From positions 184,497 through 248,496 of the forward strand of contig NZ_WUQZ01000004.1 of the NCBI RefSeq assembly GCF_009829075.1: DNA of 64,000 nucleotides, read 5' to 3'. The notes under the pieces are model-generated. The model did no database searches and was not told the DNA's origin. It saw nothing but the letters and a program-made list of their open reading frames with translations. This document shows positions 1 through 8,801 of the stretch, piece after piece. Made by a program: the position numbers and the translations under genes. How positions within the stretch are numbered: the first letter of the stretch is position 1; every line of letters starts with the position of its first letter. The DNA comes from Sphingobacterium composti (GTDB lineage: Bacteria; Bacteroidota; Bacteroidia; Sphingobacteriales; Sphingobacteriaceae).

Positions 1-503
1 AACCAAAGCTCGTTGTTTTAGATACTATGAACTATTGGATGAATGTAGCGTTGGATGATTTGAAAAAAGTATTGCAAAGAGTAGATGTATTGACAATTAA
101 TGATGAAGAGGCACGTCAATTATCAGGTGAATATTCTTTGGTAAAGGCATCAGAAAAAATTCTAGCAATGGGACCGAAGTATTTGATTATTAAAAAAGGG
201 GAACATGGTGCGTTGCTTTTTGGTGAAGGTCAGATCTTCTCAGCTCCAGCATTGCCATTAGCAGATGTATTTGATCCTACGGGTGCAGGTGATACCTTTG
301 CGGGTGGTTTTATTGGCTATATGGCTAAAGTGAAGTCGATAAACTTCAATAATATGAAAAATGCAATTATCTATGGTTCGGCAATGGCCTCTTTTTGTGT
401 AGAGAGGTTTGGAACAGAGCGTATGCTGGATCTAACGCAAGATGAAATTACAGTTCGTTTGCAACAGTTTGTAGCGCTTTCGAAATTTGATATTGCGGAA
501 TAA
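1..503 (+). CDS. PfkB-family carbohydrate/nucleoside kinase, C-terminal part (5' end outside window)
   Basis: The open frame runs in from the left edge (codons begin at base 3), so only the last 167 codons are seen and the true start lies upstream; the ATG at 27 is internal. The ribokinase-family signature DPTGAGDTFAGGF is present about two thirds of the way in. It holds the catalytic aspartate and the anion hole that bind the gamma-phosphate of ATP. The stretch IIKKGEHGALLF before it is also typical of the family. The protein should be a cytosolic kinase phosphorylating a sugar or nucleoside hydroxyl; the substrate cannot be read from this half. The DTMNYW segment recalls a bacterial PfkB subgroup related to adenosine kinases, but that is from memory. 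The gene ends at a strong bidirectional hairpin. Confidence 0.9.
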   Translation, partial: PKLVVLDTMNYWMNVALDDLKKVLQRVDVLTINDEEARQLSGEYSLVKASEKILAMGPKYLIIKKGEHGALLFGEGQIFSAPALPLADVFDPTGAGDTFAGGFIGYMAKVKSINFNNMKNAIIYGSAMASFCVERFGTERMLDLTQDEITVRLQQFVALSKFDIAE

Positions 504-521
504 TATAATCATTCATAAATG

Positions 522-556
522 AAATAGGGAGAATGCTTATGTAATTCTCCCTATTT
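522..556. terminator. Bidirectional intrinsic terminator between converging genes
   Basis: A 13-bp perfect inverted repeat (522-534 with 544-556) with a 9-base loop is flanked by A and T runs on both sides. It sits between the converging PfkB and cytochrome b5-like genes and can serve both; the stop codon of the latter lies in the loop. Confidence 0.85.
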
Positions 557-779
557 TTTTGAATCTTTCGAACACTGTAGCGGTATGAGGCGCATCTACT
601 AGTTCTTCTGTAAGATCTTGTCCTGCCCAATGTTCGTAATGCATACCTTTCTTCCAAAGTCTGCTTTCAGATACGTCGTATATAATGCCTTTGTAACCAA
701 CCCAAATTTCAGGTTTGTCTTGCCCATTTCTTAAAGCTAACTGCGATTTTGTATAAACGGTTAAGTTTTCGTCACTCAT
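537..779 (-). CDS. Small cytochrome b5-like heme-binding domain protein
   Basis: This 80-residue protein consists of a single cytochrome b5-like domain. It opens with the typical YTKSQLALRNGQDKPEIWV strand-helix and continues with GIIYDVSES. Two histidines in the expected regions (in HYEHWAGQDLT near residue 49 and in APHTATVF near residue 64) could be the axial heme ligands. The classical HPGG motif of eukaryotic b5 is absent, as in many short bacterial and archaeal members. It has no signal peptide or membrane anchor, so it is probably a soluble cytosolic electron carrier or a heme or steroid binding protein. The partner is unknown. It is followed on the same strand, 24 bases upstream in coordinate order, by an ECF sigma gene, but a functional tie is not evident. 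Confidence 0.8.
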   Translation of the reverse strand: MSDENLTVYTKSQLALRNGQDKPEIWVGYKGIIYDVSESRLWKKGMHYEHWAGQDLTEELVDAPHTATVFERFKKIGRIT

Positions 780-803
780 CTACAAATCTACCCAAAAGGT
801 TTA

Positions 804-1307
804 TTATTTATACGTAGAAAGCGTTTTTTTCATTGCTTTTCTAGCAACGTGTATTCTTGTTTTTACAGTTCCGATAGGAATATTCAAATGCTCAGAAATT
901 TCATGGTATTTGTAGCCTTCAAAATACATCGTAAAAGGCGTGTAGTAATCTTCAGCTAACGCGGAGAGTGCAGAATTGATATCCTCCAATACAAATTTAT
1001 TCTCTCCTTGGTTCTTCGTTGCCGAATGTACAAGATTCACAGGAGAAATTTCTTCTTCTTTGGTAATAAAGCTGTTTGATTTTGTAATACGCCTGTAATT
1101 ATTGATAAAGGTGTTTTTCATAATGGTATATAACCATCCCTTTAGGTTTGTTCCATCCCTAAAGTTTTTGAAATATGTGACAGCCTTTAGCAAAGTGTCT
1201 TGAACTAAATCATTTGCATCATCGTGATCTTTGGTAAAATTTCTTGCATAAGATCTCAATGAATCGGAATGTTCGATCACTAAAGTGTTAAATTCTGTTC
1301 TGTTCAT
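804..1307 (-). CDS. ECF-type RNA polymerase sigma factor
   Basis: The 167-residue protein has the two conserved sigma regions only. Region 2 covers about residues 10-75, including DDANDLVQDTLLKA and NLKGWLYTIMKNTFINNYRR, which bind core polymerase and the -10 element. Region 4 lies at about 108-165 and carries the helix-turn-helix YHEISEHLNIPIGTVKTRI for -35 recognition. Regions 1.1 and 3 are missing, as in the extracytoplasmic function group. No anti-sigma factor gene is adjacent, so the inducing signal cannot be inferred from context. The gene is preceded by about 225 bases of AT-rich non-coding DNA that should hold its promoter. The family call is secure; the regulon is unknown. Confidence 0.95.
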   Translation of the reverse strand: MNRTEFNTLVIEHSDSLRSYARNFTKDHDDANDLVQDTLLKAVTYFKNFRDGTNLKGWLYTIMKNTFINNYRRITKSNSFITKEEEISPVNLVHSATKNQGENKFVLEDINSALSALAEDYYTPFTMYFEGYKYHEISEHLNIPIGTVKTRIHVARKAMKKTLSTYK

Positions 1308-1534
1308 AGCCTTGAGGTTTGTAATTAAAAAATAGTAGTTGTCCTTAAATTTTTATAAGTGTGAACTACAGTTCAGTTATTACATTACAAACACTGTGCT
1401 AGAATTTTATTGCTAAATATTAAATATTTGTTAATATTAAATAAAAATTTGTAAAAAGAACCCTAAAACTACTTTTAATAGTGATTTAAGTATACGGCGG
1501 CAGGCCGATTTATTAAGAAATGTGGAAAACTTTT

Positions 1535-2545
1535 TTACAAAATATTTACTTCTCTTTCTAATTCTATTCCAAAATTATTAAATACAGAATCAATTATTTC
1601 TTTAGAAACTTGAAATATTTCTTTTCCTGTAGCATTCCCTTTATTGGTAATCACTAAAGCTTGATTCTTCCAAATGACTACTTCTCCTATTTCTTTTCCT
1701 TTCCATCCACATTGCTCTATAAGCCAGCCTGCAGCTACCTTACTGTGCATTGTATCTATTGGATAGTTAACAATATTTGGGTAAGAAAGTTTTAAATTTT
1801 CCAATTGCGTATTAAGTATGATTGGATTTTTAAAGAAACTGCCCGCATTCCCAACTGTTTTAGGATCTGGCAATTTTTCTACGCGAATGAAGGAAACAAC
1901 TTCAGCTATATCTTTAATAGTAGGATTTGATATCGCTCGCTTTGTTAATTCTGATTCAATAGCTCCATAGGAAGTATTTCTTTGTGTGTGAAGGTTTAAT
2001 TTGTAAGTCACTGATACAATGATATAGCGACCTTTATGTTTGCTTTTGAAAATACTATCACGGTAGGAAAAACCACATTCTTTATTATTAAAGGTTTTGA
2101 ATACTCCCGTTAATGTATCAAAGGCTCGGCATGTATACATTACGTCCATTAATTCAGTGCCGTATGCTCCAATATTTTGAATAGGAGAGGCGCCAACTGT
2201 TCCTGGAATCAAGGCCATGTTTTCTAAACCAGGAAAGTCATGCCTTACACAGTACCACACGAGGTCATTCCATACTTCACCTCCAGCAGCAGTGACGTAA
2301 ATATTGGTTCCCTCAATAAAGTGTTGTATACCTTTAGTAGAAATTTTGATAATTGTTCCTTCAAAGTCAGTAGTAAACAGTACGTTACTGCCTCCTCCCA
2401 ATACAAAAAAACGATTTTTGAAAATACCAGTGTTATATAATTCTATTAATTGTCTTTCATCTTTAATTTCAGCAAATTGTTTTGCTATTGCTTGAACGCC
2501 GAAAGTATTGTGTTTTTTTAAAAGTATATTTTGCTGTAGCTCCAC
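1535..2545 (-). CDS. murB: UDP-N-acetylmuramate dehydrogenase (UDP-N-acetylenolpyruvoylglucosamine reductase)
   Basis: MurB reduces the enolpyruvyl group of UDP-GlcNAc-enolpyruvate with NADPH to make UDP-MurNAc, the second committed step of peptidoglycan synthesis, in the cytosol. The 336 residues match the type I (E. coli-like) enzyme length. Visible signatures are HNTFGV near the N-terminus, the FAD-binding FVLGGGSNVLF at about 46-56, PGTVGASPIQNIGAYG, the substrate-binding YRDSIFK, and GNAGSFFKNP, which contains the catalytic serine. The C-terminal AAGWLIEQCGWKG is also typical. It stands alone here, divergent from a TetR regulator gene rather than in a cell-wall cluster. Confidence 0.97.
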   Translation of the reverse strand: MELQQNILLKKHNTFGVQAIAKQFAEIKDERQLIELYNTGIFKNRFFVLGGGSNVLFTTDFEGTIIKISTKGIQHFIEGTNIYVTAAGGEVWNDLVWYCVRHDFPGLENMALIPGTVGASPIQNIGAYGTELMDVMYTCRAFDTLTGVFKTFNNKECGFSYRDSIFKSKHKGRYIIVSVTYKLNLHTQRNTSYGAIESELTKRAISNPTIKDIAEVVSFIRVEKLPDPKTVGNAGSFFKNPIILNTQLENLKLSYPNIVNYPIDTMHSKVAAGWLIEQCGWKGKEIGEVVIWKNQALVITNKGNATGKEIFQVSKEIIDSVFNNFGIELEREVNIL

Positions 2546-2653
2546 GTTATTCTATATTTTTGGGGGATGAAATAAAATTAAAATGGTATATTTATTCCAT
2601 TTATTCGCTATAAAGATAGCATAAGCGAAGCAATACCTAAAAAATAATTGAAT

Positions 2654-3262
2654 ATGGCTAATAATGCAGACGAAAAAAGAATAAGAATTTTGGAGACGGC
2701 GAAAAGACGCTTTGCCCACTATGGAATGGCAAAAACCACCATGGCGGAGATAGCGAAAGACTTGTCTTTTTCAAAAGCATTATTGTATTATTATTTCCCT
2801 GATAAAAATAGTTTATATGCTGCAGTATTGGAGCATGTCATTGAAGAATGTCAAGGTATTGTGGAAGATTCTATAGCGCATGTAAATAACGTTTTAGAAG
2901 GCGTAAATGCCGTGCTAGATGTTGGTATGAATTTCAAAAAAAAATATTTCTATCTATTAGAATATACGATTCTGATGCGCAAAGAATTGCCATCTGAATT
3001 GGATAGATTAATCATTAATTCATTTGAAAGTCAACGTAAAACTATTGAACAAATTTTTCGTATGGGGGTTGCTTCAGGAGAATTAAAATCCATAGATACT
3101 GAGGATACAGCACGTATATTCGTGTTTAGCACGTTGGGAATGCGCATGTCTGTATTGAAGGATTTTAAAAATGATTTTATTCCTGACAAATGCGAATTTG
3201 ATGAAATCTTAGCTATGCAGAAAAAATTAGCAGAAATTTTTGTTGAAGGATTGAAAGCTTAG
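2654..3262 (+). CDS. TetR/AcrR-family transcriptional regulator
   Basis: This protein of about 202 residues has a TetR-type N-terminal DNA-binding domain at residues 8-55. The helix-turn-helix is TTMAEIAKDLSFSKALLYYYF followed by DKNSLYAAVLEH. The remainder is the all-helical ligand-binding and dimerisation domain of the family. The ATG at 2654 is chosen over an in-frame TTG two codons upstream. The 3' end overlaps the convergent YpdA-like gene by four bases. TetR proteins often control efflux genes, and the FUSC-type membrane protein downstream on the other strand is a conceivable target, but no operator was identified. Confidence 0.92.
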   Translation: MANNADEKRIRILETAKRRFAHYGMAKTTMAEIAKDLSFSKALLYYYFPDKNSLYAAVLEHVIEECQGIVEDSIAHVNNVLEGVNAVLDVGMNFKKKYFYLLEYTILMRKELPSELDRLIINSFESQRKTIEQIFRMGVASGELKSIDTEDTARIFVFSTLGMRMSVLKDFKNDFIPDKCEFDEILAMQKKLAEIFVEGLKA

Positions 3263-4230
3263 CCTTTAGAAAGAATTGTATCTATTATTAAATGCGCATG
3301 AACGCGTGAATTTTCAATAAACCATAAGTGTGTATTCAATCCACCACATACGACCCCAGCTAAGTACAATCCTTCTATATTTGTTTCCATAGTGGTGGGA
3401 TTATGTTGAGGTATCATGGCGTCCACTTCGGGTACGTTGATGTTGAATTTTTTGAGCAATTCAAAGTTTGGGCGATAACCAGTTAATGCGAGCACAAAGT
3501 CATTGGGAATAGTTTTATAGCCATCTTTTGTACGAATAACAACTTCTCCTTCTCTTATTTCTGTCAATTTACTTTCAAAATATGCATCAATAGAGCCCTC
3601 AGCTATTCTATTTAAAATATCAGGACGAACCCAATATTTCACACGATGACTGATATCGTTTCCACGAATTACCAACGAAACTTTAGCCCCTTTGCGATAA
3701 GTTTCTAATGCAGCATCAATAGAAGAATTGCTGGCGCCGACCACTACGACATTCATCCCTGCGTAGTAATGCGGATCATTATAATAATGGGAGACTTTAG
3801 GTAGCTCCTCACCAGGGATATTTAGATACATTGGGATATCATAAAATCCAGTGGCTACAATTACATTTTTAGCTTTATAGAGCGCTTTTGATGTTCTAAC
3901 ATTAAAAATGTCGTTTGATTTATCACAATTTAAGACTTCTTCGAATAAGTGAGTATTCAATTTGTATTTGTCGTGTACTCGGCGGTAGTATTCCAAGGCT
4001 TCGGCTCTTTTTGGCTTCGGATTAGTAGTGACAAATGGAATTTCTTCGATTTCCAACCTTTCGGATGAAGAAAAGAAGGTCATATTGATAGGGTAATTAT
4101 ATATAGAGTTAACGATACAACCTTTTTCGATGATTAAGTGCGATAGATTATTATTTTTAGCTTCAATTCCACAAGCAATGCCAATTGGACCTGCGCCTAT
4201 AATAAGTACATCGTAAATCATATTATCCAT
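3259..4230 (-). CDS. ypdA: YpdA-family bacillithiol disulfide reductase (FAD/NAD(P)-dependent)
   Basis: The 323-residue flavoprotein has an N-terminal FAD-binding Rossmann motif (DVLIIGAGPIGIACGIEA, residues 6-23) and a second dinucleotide-binding motif, VVVVGASNSSIDAALE, near residue 160. It lacks the CxxC redox pair of thioredoxin reductases. The NMTFFSSSERLEI stretch around residues 50-60 and the overall length match the YpdA family, which reduces oxidised bacillithiol with NADPH in Firmicutes. Bacillithiol or a related thiol is known in some Bacteroidota. It lies one base from the upstream FUSC-type gene on the same strand, so the two are probably co-transcribed. The enzyme role is a family-based inference. 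Confidence 0.8.
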   Translation of the reverse strand: MDNMIYDVLIIGAGPIGIACGIEAKNNNLSHLIIEKGCIVNSIYNYPINMTFFSSSERLEIEEIPFVTTNPKPKRAEALEYYRRVHDKYKLNTHLFEEVLNCDKSNDIFNVRTSKALYKAKNVIVATGFYDIPMYLNIPGEELPKVSHYYNDPHYYAGMNVVVVGASNSSIDAALETYRKGAKVSLVIRGNDISHRVKYWVRPDILNRIAEGSIDAYFESKLTEIREGEVVIRTKDGYKTIPNDFVLALTGYRPNFELLKKFNINVPEVDAMIPQHNPTTMETNIEGLYLAGVVCGGLNTHLWFIENSRVHAHLIIDTILSKG

Positions 4231-4231
4231 T

Positions 4232-6418
4232 TTAAATCTCTTTGGAAGCTAAAGTAGACACATTTTTTTGTAAATCTCCAGAAATTTTGGCTAAAAATTG
4301 TAATTGTTCTGTAATCAATATAGTGTCCTCATTATTCTCTTCTGAATGATTTTTCTCTACTGATTTTACATATTCTATTTTAGCGTATTCGGGTGATTCA
4401 ATTTCGGCGATAGCACTTTCTAAGTATCCTAAAGATTTCGTAAGTAACTTGATATGCTCATTTGTATAATACTGATAATCGGTATTGTATATTTGAGTTA
4501 GTAATGTAGCTGTATAGGATGAAAATATATGATTTAATATCACAAATCTGTTGACATCCTTCGTGTTTTTTTGTCTCCATTTGGGCTCTGTTAGAAGGCG
4601 CTGAAATGTTGAGCCCATATTTGCAGAAGCAATATAGACTTCTTTACGTGCTAACTTGTATTCTATGACGGATATTTTTTTGTCGGATAAAAGAAGGATT
4701 GCTTGAGCCAAATATTTGTAATTTGCTACAAGTAAGCTGTGCATATTTTTTCTGATTTGAAAACTTTCCCAGTTGGGGAATATAATATAGCTGGAAATAA
4801 ATGCAATAGATCCCCCTATGAAAGTATCCAAAATCCGCTCTTTTGCCATTTCCAATGTGTTTACTCCTGTAAAACTGAGCATAATCAGTACGTAAGGCGT
4901 CATAAATATTACCGCCATAATATAGTTTACACGGAATAGGCTGTAAGCTATTAAGAAAAATACAATGAGTATAACAAACCTGACCATTACATCTGGAACC
5001 GTGAAAAGGATAATACCTCCGATAATACCTCCAATAATAGTTCCGACTAATCGTTGTAAATTACGCTCTTTGGTCAATCCAAAACCAGGTTTGAGAATTA
5101 CAAGGATTGTCAACAAAATCCAATAAGTCGTAAAGCTGGAATAGTTGAAAAAATTGAATAAAAAATAGGTGCTTGACAACACAATTGCCATCCGTAAAGC
5201 ATGCCTAAACACACTTGATTGTAAACTTAAGTTATCTTTGAAATTTTGCCAATTTAGAATATCCCTATTGATAAATTTATTAGATTGTAGAATTTCTTCT
5301 TTCGTTACATCTCCAGCTTCAAATACTGCGTATTTAAAAACATTTCTCACGTGTTTAGTAATTGTACGAATATTAATGACGATTTTTTTAAGTGGAATAG
5401 AATTGACATTATTAGCTGAGTCATATTTCTCAATGCTAATTCTTAAGTGTTCTATTTCATGCTCATAATCATATAATGCCTGAGGGCGCTTATTCGCATG
5501 TAGTTTGTATGCAAAATGATCTAATTCATGTGCGATTTTATCTATAATACTTTTTATCTCTTCTAATATTCCAGAGTCAGCATACTTGGTTCTAATTTCT
5601 GAATAGTCATAATGGGTGGTCATACTTTGTTCGAATAAGTCGACCATTTCATTGAAAATCAAGGTCAAATAACGTCCTTCTTTAGTAGTATCTTTTATTG
5701 ATCTTTTGCTTTGAAATAGAATATCTCTTGTGTTTTCTTGGTGTTCATTGACTCCAATTTGTTTTTCAATAAGCTTTAAATAGTTTTCATCTGCCTCTTT
5801 TCTCAAATCATAGAAATTAGCTTTTAGACGTAAATAATCCGCTACTTGTACGATAGTTTCCGAAAGTTCTTGTTGTGCCAATCGATAGGGGCGGACACGC
5901 ATTAAGGAAAAGCTAATGAGCATATACCATAATGCTCCAATGATAAAGAGCCCTAAATACTGCATTTCTTGCTCAAAAGAAAACTGTGCATCGATGTTAA
6001 TCAGCATAATCAAAATACCCATCATACCTACGGTTGCAGCCCTCGCATTGAAAACAGAAAACATACATAATATAAAAGAAAATAACGCAATGACTACAGT
6101 CATCAAATAGAGATAATCATTGGCTAAAGCAGTAACTAGAATGGTAATAATAGATATTACGGTACAATAGAACATTCCCCATTTGCGGTGCCTTGGTGCT
6201 CCAGGAGTATCGGATAACCCAATAATTAGCGCGCCTAAAGATATAAATGTTCCCATCAAAAATTCACCAAGAAGCGCACATACGACCACGGGAATTATTG
6301 TTCCTAACGTAATTCGTATTCCTTCGGCGAAATATTGACTATAAAAAAAACTGCTTAGTTCTTGTGTTTTTTTCATCGGGATTATGGTGTTTTGTATTAT
6401 TTCATACTTGCTGTACAA
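4232..6418 (-). CDS. FUSC/YccS-type inner-membrane protein (putative aromatic acid or toxic compound exporter)
   Basis: This 728-residue protein has the duplicated layout of the FUSC superfamily. A first bundle of hydrophobic helices lies at about residues 30-170, a long hydrophilic cytosolic segment follows at about 180-400, and a second hydrophobic bundle sits at about 400-535. A C-terminal soluble domain ends the protein. The motif TLGTIIPVVVCALLGEF opens bundle one and ILKPGFGLTKERNLQRLVGT opens the second, both typical of YccS/YhfK and fusaric acid resistance proteins. Members act in or with efflux of aromatic acids and other stressors, but the substrate here is unknown. It is the first gene of a two-gene unit with the YpdA-like reductase, hinting at a thiol or redox stress role. 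Confidence 0.85.
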   Translation of the reverse strand: MYSKYEIIQNTIIPMKKTQELSSFFYSQYFAEGIRITLGTIIPVVVCALLGEFLMGTFISLGALIIGLSDTPGAPRHRKWGMFYCTVISIITILVTALANDYLYLMTVVIALFSFILCMFSVFNARAATVGMMGILIMLINIDAQFSFEQEMQYLGLFIIGALWYMLISFSLMRVRPYRLAQQELSETIVQVADYLRLKANFYDLRKEADENYLKLIEKQIGVNEHQENTRDILFQSKRSIKDTTKEGRYLTLIFNEMVDLFEQSMTTHYDYSEIRTKYADSGILEEIKSIIDKIAHELDHFAYKLHANKRPQALYDYEHEIEHLRISIEKYDSANNVNSIPLKKIVINIRTITKHVRNVFKYAVFEAGDVTKEEILQSNKFINRDILNWQNFKDNLSLQSSVFRHALRMAIVLSSTYFLFNFFNYSSFTTYWILLTILVILKPGFGLTKERNLQRLVGTIIGGIIGGIILFTVPDVMVRFVILIVFFLIAYSLFRVNYIMAVIFMTPYVLIMLSFTGVNTLEMAKERILDTFIGGSIAFISSYIIFPNWESFQIRKNMHSLLVANYKYLAQAILLLSDKKISVIEYKLARKEVYIASANMGSTFQRLLTEPKWRQKNTKDVNRFVILNHIFSSYTATLLTQIYNTDYQYYTNEHIKLLTKSLGYLESAIAEIESPEYAKIEYVKSVEKNHSEENNEDTILITEQLQFLAKISGDLQKNVSTLASKEI

Positions 6419-6490
6419 TTTACATTTTTGTTTCGGCTGAAAGAAATATTATTCCTTCTTAAAATGTACTTCCGATGTTCAAATGTGTAG

Positions 6491-6523
6491 TTTGAATTAG
6501 GTTTTTCAATAATTTTACCTTTA
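6491..6523 (+). promoter_or_regulatory. Possible promoter of the LacI regulator gene
   Basis: TTTG at 6491-6494 and TACCTTTA at 6516-6523 resemble the Bacteroidota -33 (TTTG) and -7 (TAnnTTTG, one mismatch) elements with a 21-base spacer. The match lies 36 bases before the regulator start codon. It is a pattern match in AT-rich DNA only. Confidence 0.4.
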
Positions 6524-6558
6524 TATTTATACATCAATTGTTATCTATATAAAATTTC

Positions 6559-7551
6559 ATGCGAAAAAAAGCTTCCCTAAAGGATATTGCAAATAAGGCA
6601 AATGTGTCAATAGCTTTGGTTTCTTATGTCCTCAATGGGAAAAATACAAAGAAAATAAATGTAGAGACTGCGAATCGTATTAAGGAGATTGCAGATGAGC
6701 TACAATATCGACCTAATCAAATAGCTAAAAGTTTAAAAAGTAATAAAACATATACTATAGGATTAATAGTAGCGGATATTTCTAATTTTTTCTACAGTTA
6801 TATAGCAGGTCACATTGAAGAGGAAGCTAATAATCGAGGTTATAATGTGTTGTTTGGTAGTGCATATGAAGATCCCAAGCGATTCAAAAAATTACTTCAA
6901 GTCATGATCGATCGTCAAGTCGATGGGTTGATACTCGCTATACCAGAGGGAGCAGATGATTGTTTTGATGATATTATTGATTCTGGCATATCTTACGTGT
7001 TGATTGATAGGGAATTTCCTTTTTGTGGTTCTCTCAAGACAGTTTGCTTGGACAATTATAACGCATCATCTTTAGTCGCTGAAAAATTAAAAAGTTTGAA
7101 CTGTACTAGTGTAGCAGGAATAGCTTTACAAAGTAATTTATATCATTTGAAGGAGCGTACAAGAGGTTTTGTAGAAACTAGTAACTTATTTTTTGGGGAG
7201 CAAAATGTGCAAATGTATAGAGTAATAGAAGATCAATTGGCTGAATCCGTTTCAACCATTGTAAAAGATATCCTCGCTCAGAAATCTATTGATGGATTAT
7301 GTTGTTTTACCAACAAAATTGCAATGGAAGTTTTACCACAACTTCTGAATAAGGTTGAGATTCCACAAGATATGCGTATCGTGTGTTTTGATGAAGTGGA
7401 AGCCTTCAGACTTTTTCCTCACAAACTTAGTGTGGTCAAACAGCCTTTATATGAAATGAGTAAAAAAGCTGTGGAATTATTGTTCGATGATTCCAAGAAT
7501 GATAAGGTAGTTCATTATCTAAACGCAACAATAACCGATATGAATACGTAG
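6559..7551 (+). CDS. LacI-family transcriptional regulator of the downstream polyol operon
   Basis: The 330-residue protein begins with a LacI helix-turn-helix (ASLKDIANKANVSIALVSYV, residues 5-24) and a hinge helix (YRPNQIAKSLKS). The rest, from about residue 60, is a periplasmic-binding-protein-like effector domain (TIGLIVADISNFFYSYIAG). Such proteins bind an 18-20 bp palindrome with a central CpG and release it, or bind it, when a sugar or its metabolite is present. A matching 18-bp perfect palindrome lies at 7725-7742, just ahead of the next gene. It is therefore very likely the local regulator of the transporter and polyol dehydrogenase genes downstream. The effector is unknown. Confidence 0.95.
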   Translation: MRKKASLKDIANKANVSIALVSYVLNGKNTKKINVETANRIKEIADELQYRPNQIAKSLKSNKTYTIGLIVADISNFFYSYIAGHIEEEANNRGYNVLFGSAYEDPKRFKKLLQVMIDRQVDGLILAIPEGADDCFDDIIDSGISYVLIDREFPFCGSLKTVCLDNYNASSLVAEKLKSLNCTSVAGIALQSNLYHLKERTRGFVETSNLFFGEQNVQMYRVIEDQLAESVSTIVKDILAQKSIDGLCCFTNKIAMEVLPQLLNKVEIPQDMRIVCFDEVEAFRLFPHKLSVVKQPLYEMSKKAVELLFDDSKNDKVVHYLNATITDMNT

Positions 7552-7724
7552 AATAAGCAATTTATTCTGTATTGGCTACCTGATGAGTAACAAACAATTT
7601 ATACAATTATTAAGTATATTAAAACGCTTCTGCCATTAAGATACATTTTCCGAAGTAGATATAATTCTATTAAGTGTTCTATTTATGGATTAATTTTTTT
7701 TGTAATTTTTCCATTATACTATTT

Positions 7725-7742
7725 TATTTAAACGTTTAAATA
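7725..7742. promoter_or_regulatory. Probable LacI-family operator (18-bp perfect palindrome)
   Basis: TATTTAAACGTTTAAATA is a perfect palindrome with a central CG, the classic architecture of LacI/GalR operators. It lies 31 bases before the zinc dehydrogenase start and 174 bases after the LacI gene. A weak promoter match (TTTG at 7699-7702, TATTTTAT from 7720) overlaps its left edge, so binding would block transcription start. It was found by eye. Confidence 0.75.
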
Positions 7743-7772
7743 GCTAATTTTAGATTTCCAATTATAAATACT

Positions 7773-8801
7773 ATGAAACAAGCAGTATTGCAATCTGCCG
7801 AAGAAATTATATTTCATGATGTAGACTTTATAGCCGATTTGGCACGTAACGAAATATTAGTTCATATTAAAAGGATAGGAGTATGCGGATCAGATATTCA
7901 TGCTTATAAAGGTAAGCATCCGTTCACACCTTTGCCAGTGGTACAAGGACATGAGTATAGTGCTGAAGTAATAAATGTCGGAAGTTCAGTTTCAAAATTC
8001 AAAAAGGGAGATAAAGTAACTGGTCGGCCACAGCTTACTTGCGGAATGTGTAATCCATGTAAAAGTGGGAAATACAATGTCTGTCAAGAGCTTAAAGTTC
8101 AAGGTTTTCAAGCGCCTGGTGTAGCTCAAGATTATTTTATTCTTCCAGAAGATAGAGCTTACAAGATTAATGGGCAGGTTTCTTTTGATGAAATTGCATT
8201 GATTGAACCAGCTGCTGTGGGTGCACACTGTACTTCGCTTATCGAGGATATTCATGCTAAAAATATAGTGATTTCCGGTGCGGGACCTATTGGGATATTG
8301 ATCGCACAATTTGCGAAAGCAAAAGGGGCTAAGCGTATTGTTGTTTCCGATTTTAATCCATTTCGTTTAGAAATGTTACACAAACTTGGGATAACGGATA
8401 CCATAAATTTGAGAGAAGAATCTTTTGGCAATGGTGTACGTCGAATTTTGGGTGATGATGGCTTCCAGGTTGGGATAGAGGCTGTAGGTCACCAAGCTGC
8501 ATTGGATGATTTGGTCGCTCATGTGGAGAAAGGTGGTGAAGTAATCATTGTAGGTGTTTATGAGGAATTTCCTCGTGTCAATATGGGATTTGTTGGAGAG
8601 TATGAATTGACTCTCAAAGGAAGTATGATGTATAAACATGAAGATTATGAGGAAGCTATTGAATTTCTTAATACCAATAAAATCAATGTTAAAGATATGA
8701 TTACGCATACATTTGAATTCTCTGACTACAATAAAGCGTATAAATATATAAATGATAATCCAAATGAAACTTTAAAAGTAATTATAAACGTAAATGATTA
8801 A
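7773..8801 (+). CDS. Zinc-dependent medium-chain alcohol/polyol dehydrogenase
   Basis: This 342-residue enzyme belongs to the medium-chain dehydrogenase superfamily. The catalytic-zinc motifs are GVCGSDIH (residues 37-44) and GHEYSAEV (residues 61-68). The structural zinc site is the four-cysteine lobe in CGMCNPCKSGKYNVC at about 90-104. The NAD(P)-binding Rossmann motif is VISGAGPIGILIAQ near residue 168. It groups with sorbitol, L-threonine and L-galactonate dehydrogenase-like enzymes, which oxidise a secondary hydroxyl of a polyol or sugar acid to a ketone in the cytosol. It is the first gene after the palindromic operator and overlaps the next gene by eight bases, so it starts the operon. 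The exact substrate is not known. Confidence 0.9.
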   Translation: MKQAVLQSAEEIIFHDVDFIADLARNEILVHIKRIGVCGSDIHAYKGKHPFTPLPVVQGHEYSAEVINVGSSVSKFKKGDKVTGRPQLTCGMCNPCKSGKYNVCQELKVQGFQAPGVAQDYFILPEDRAYKINGQVSFDEIALIEPAAVGAHCTSLIEDIHAKNIVISGAGPIGILIAQFAKAKGAKRIVVSDFNPFRLEMLHKLGITDTINLREESFGNGVRRILGDDGFQVGIEAVGHQAALDDLVAHVEKGGEVIIVGVYEEFPRVNMGFVGEYELTLKGSMMYKHEDYEEAIEFLNTNKINVKDMITHTFEFSDYNKAYKYINDNPNETLKVIINVND

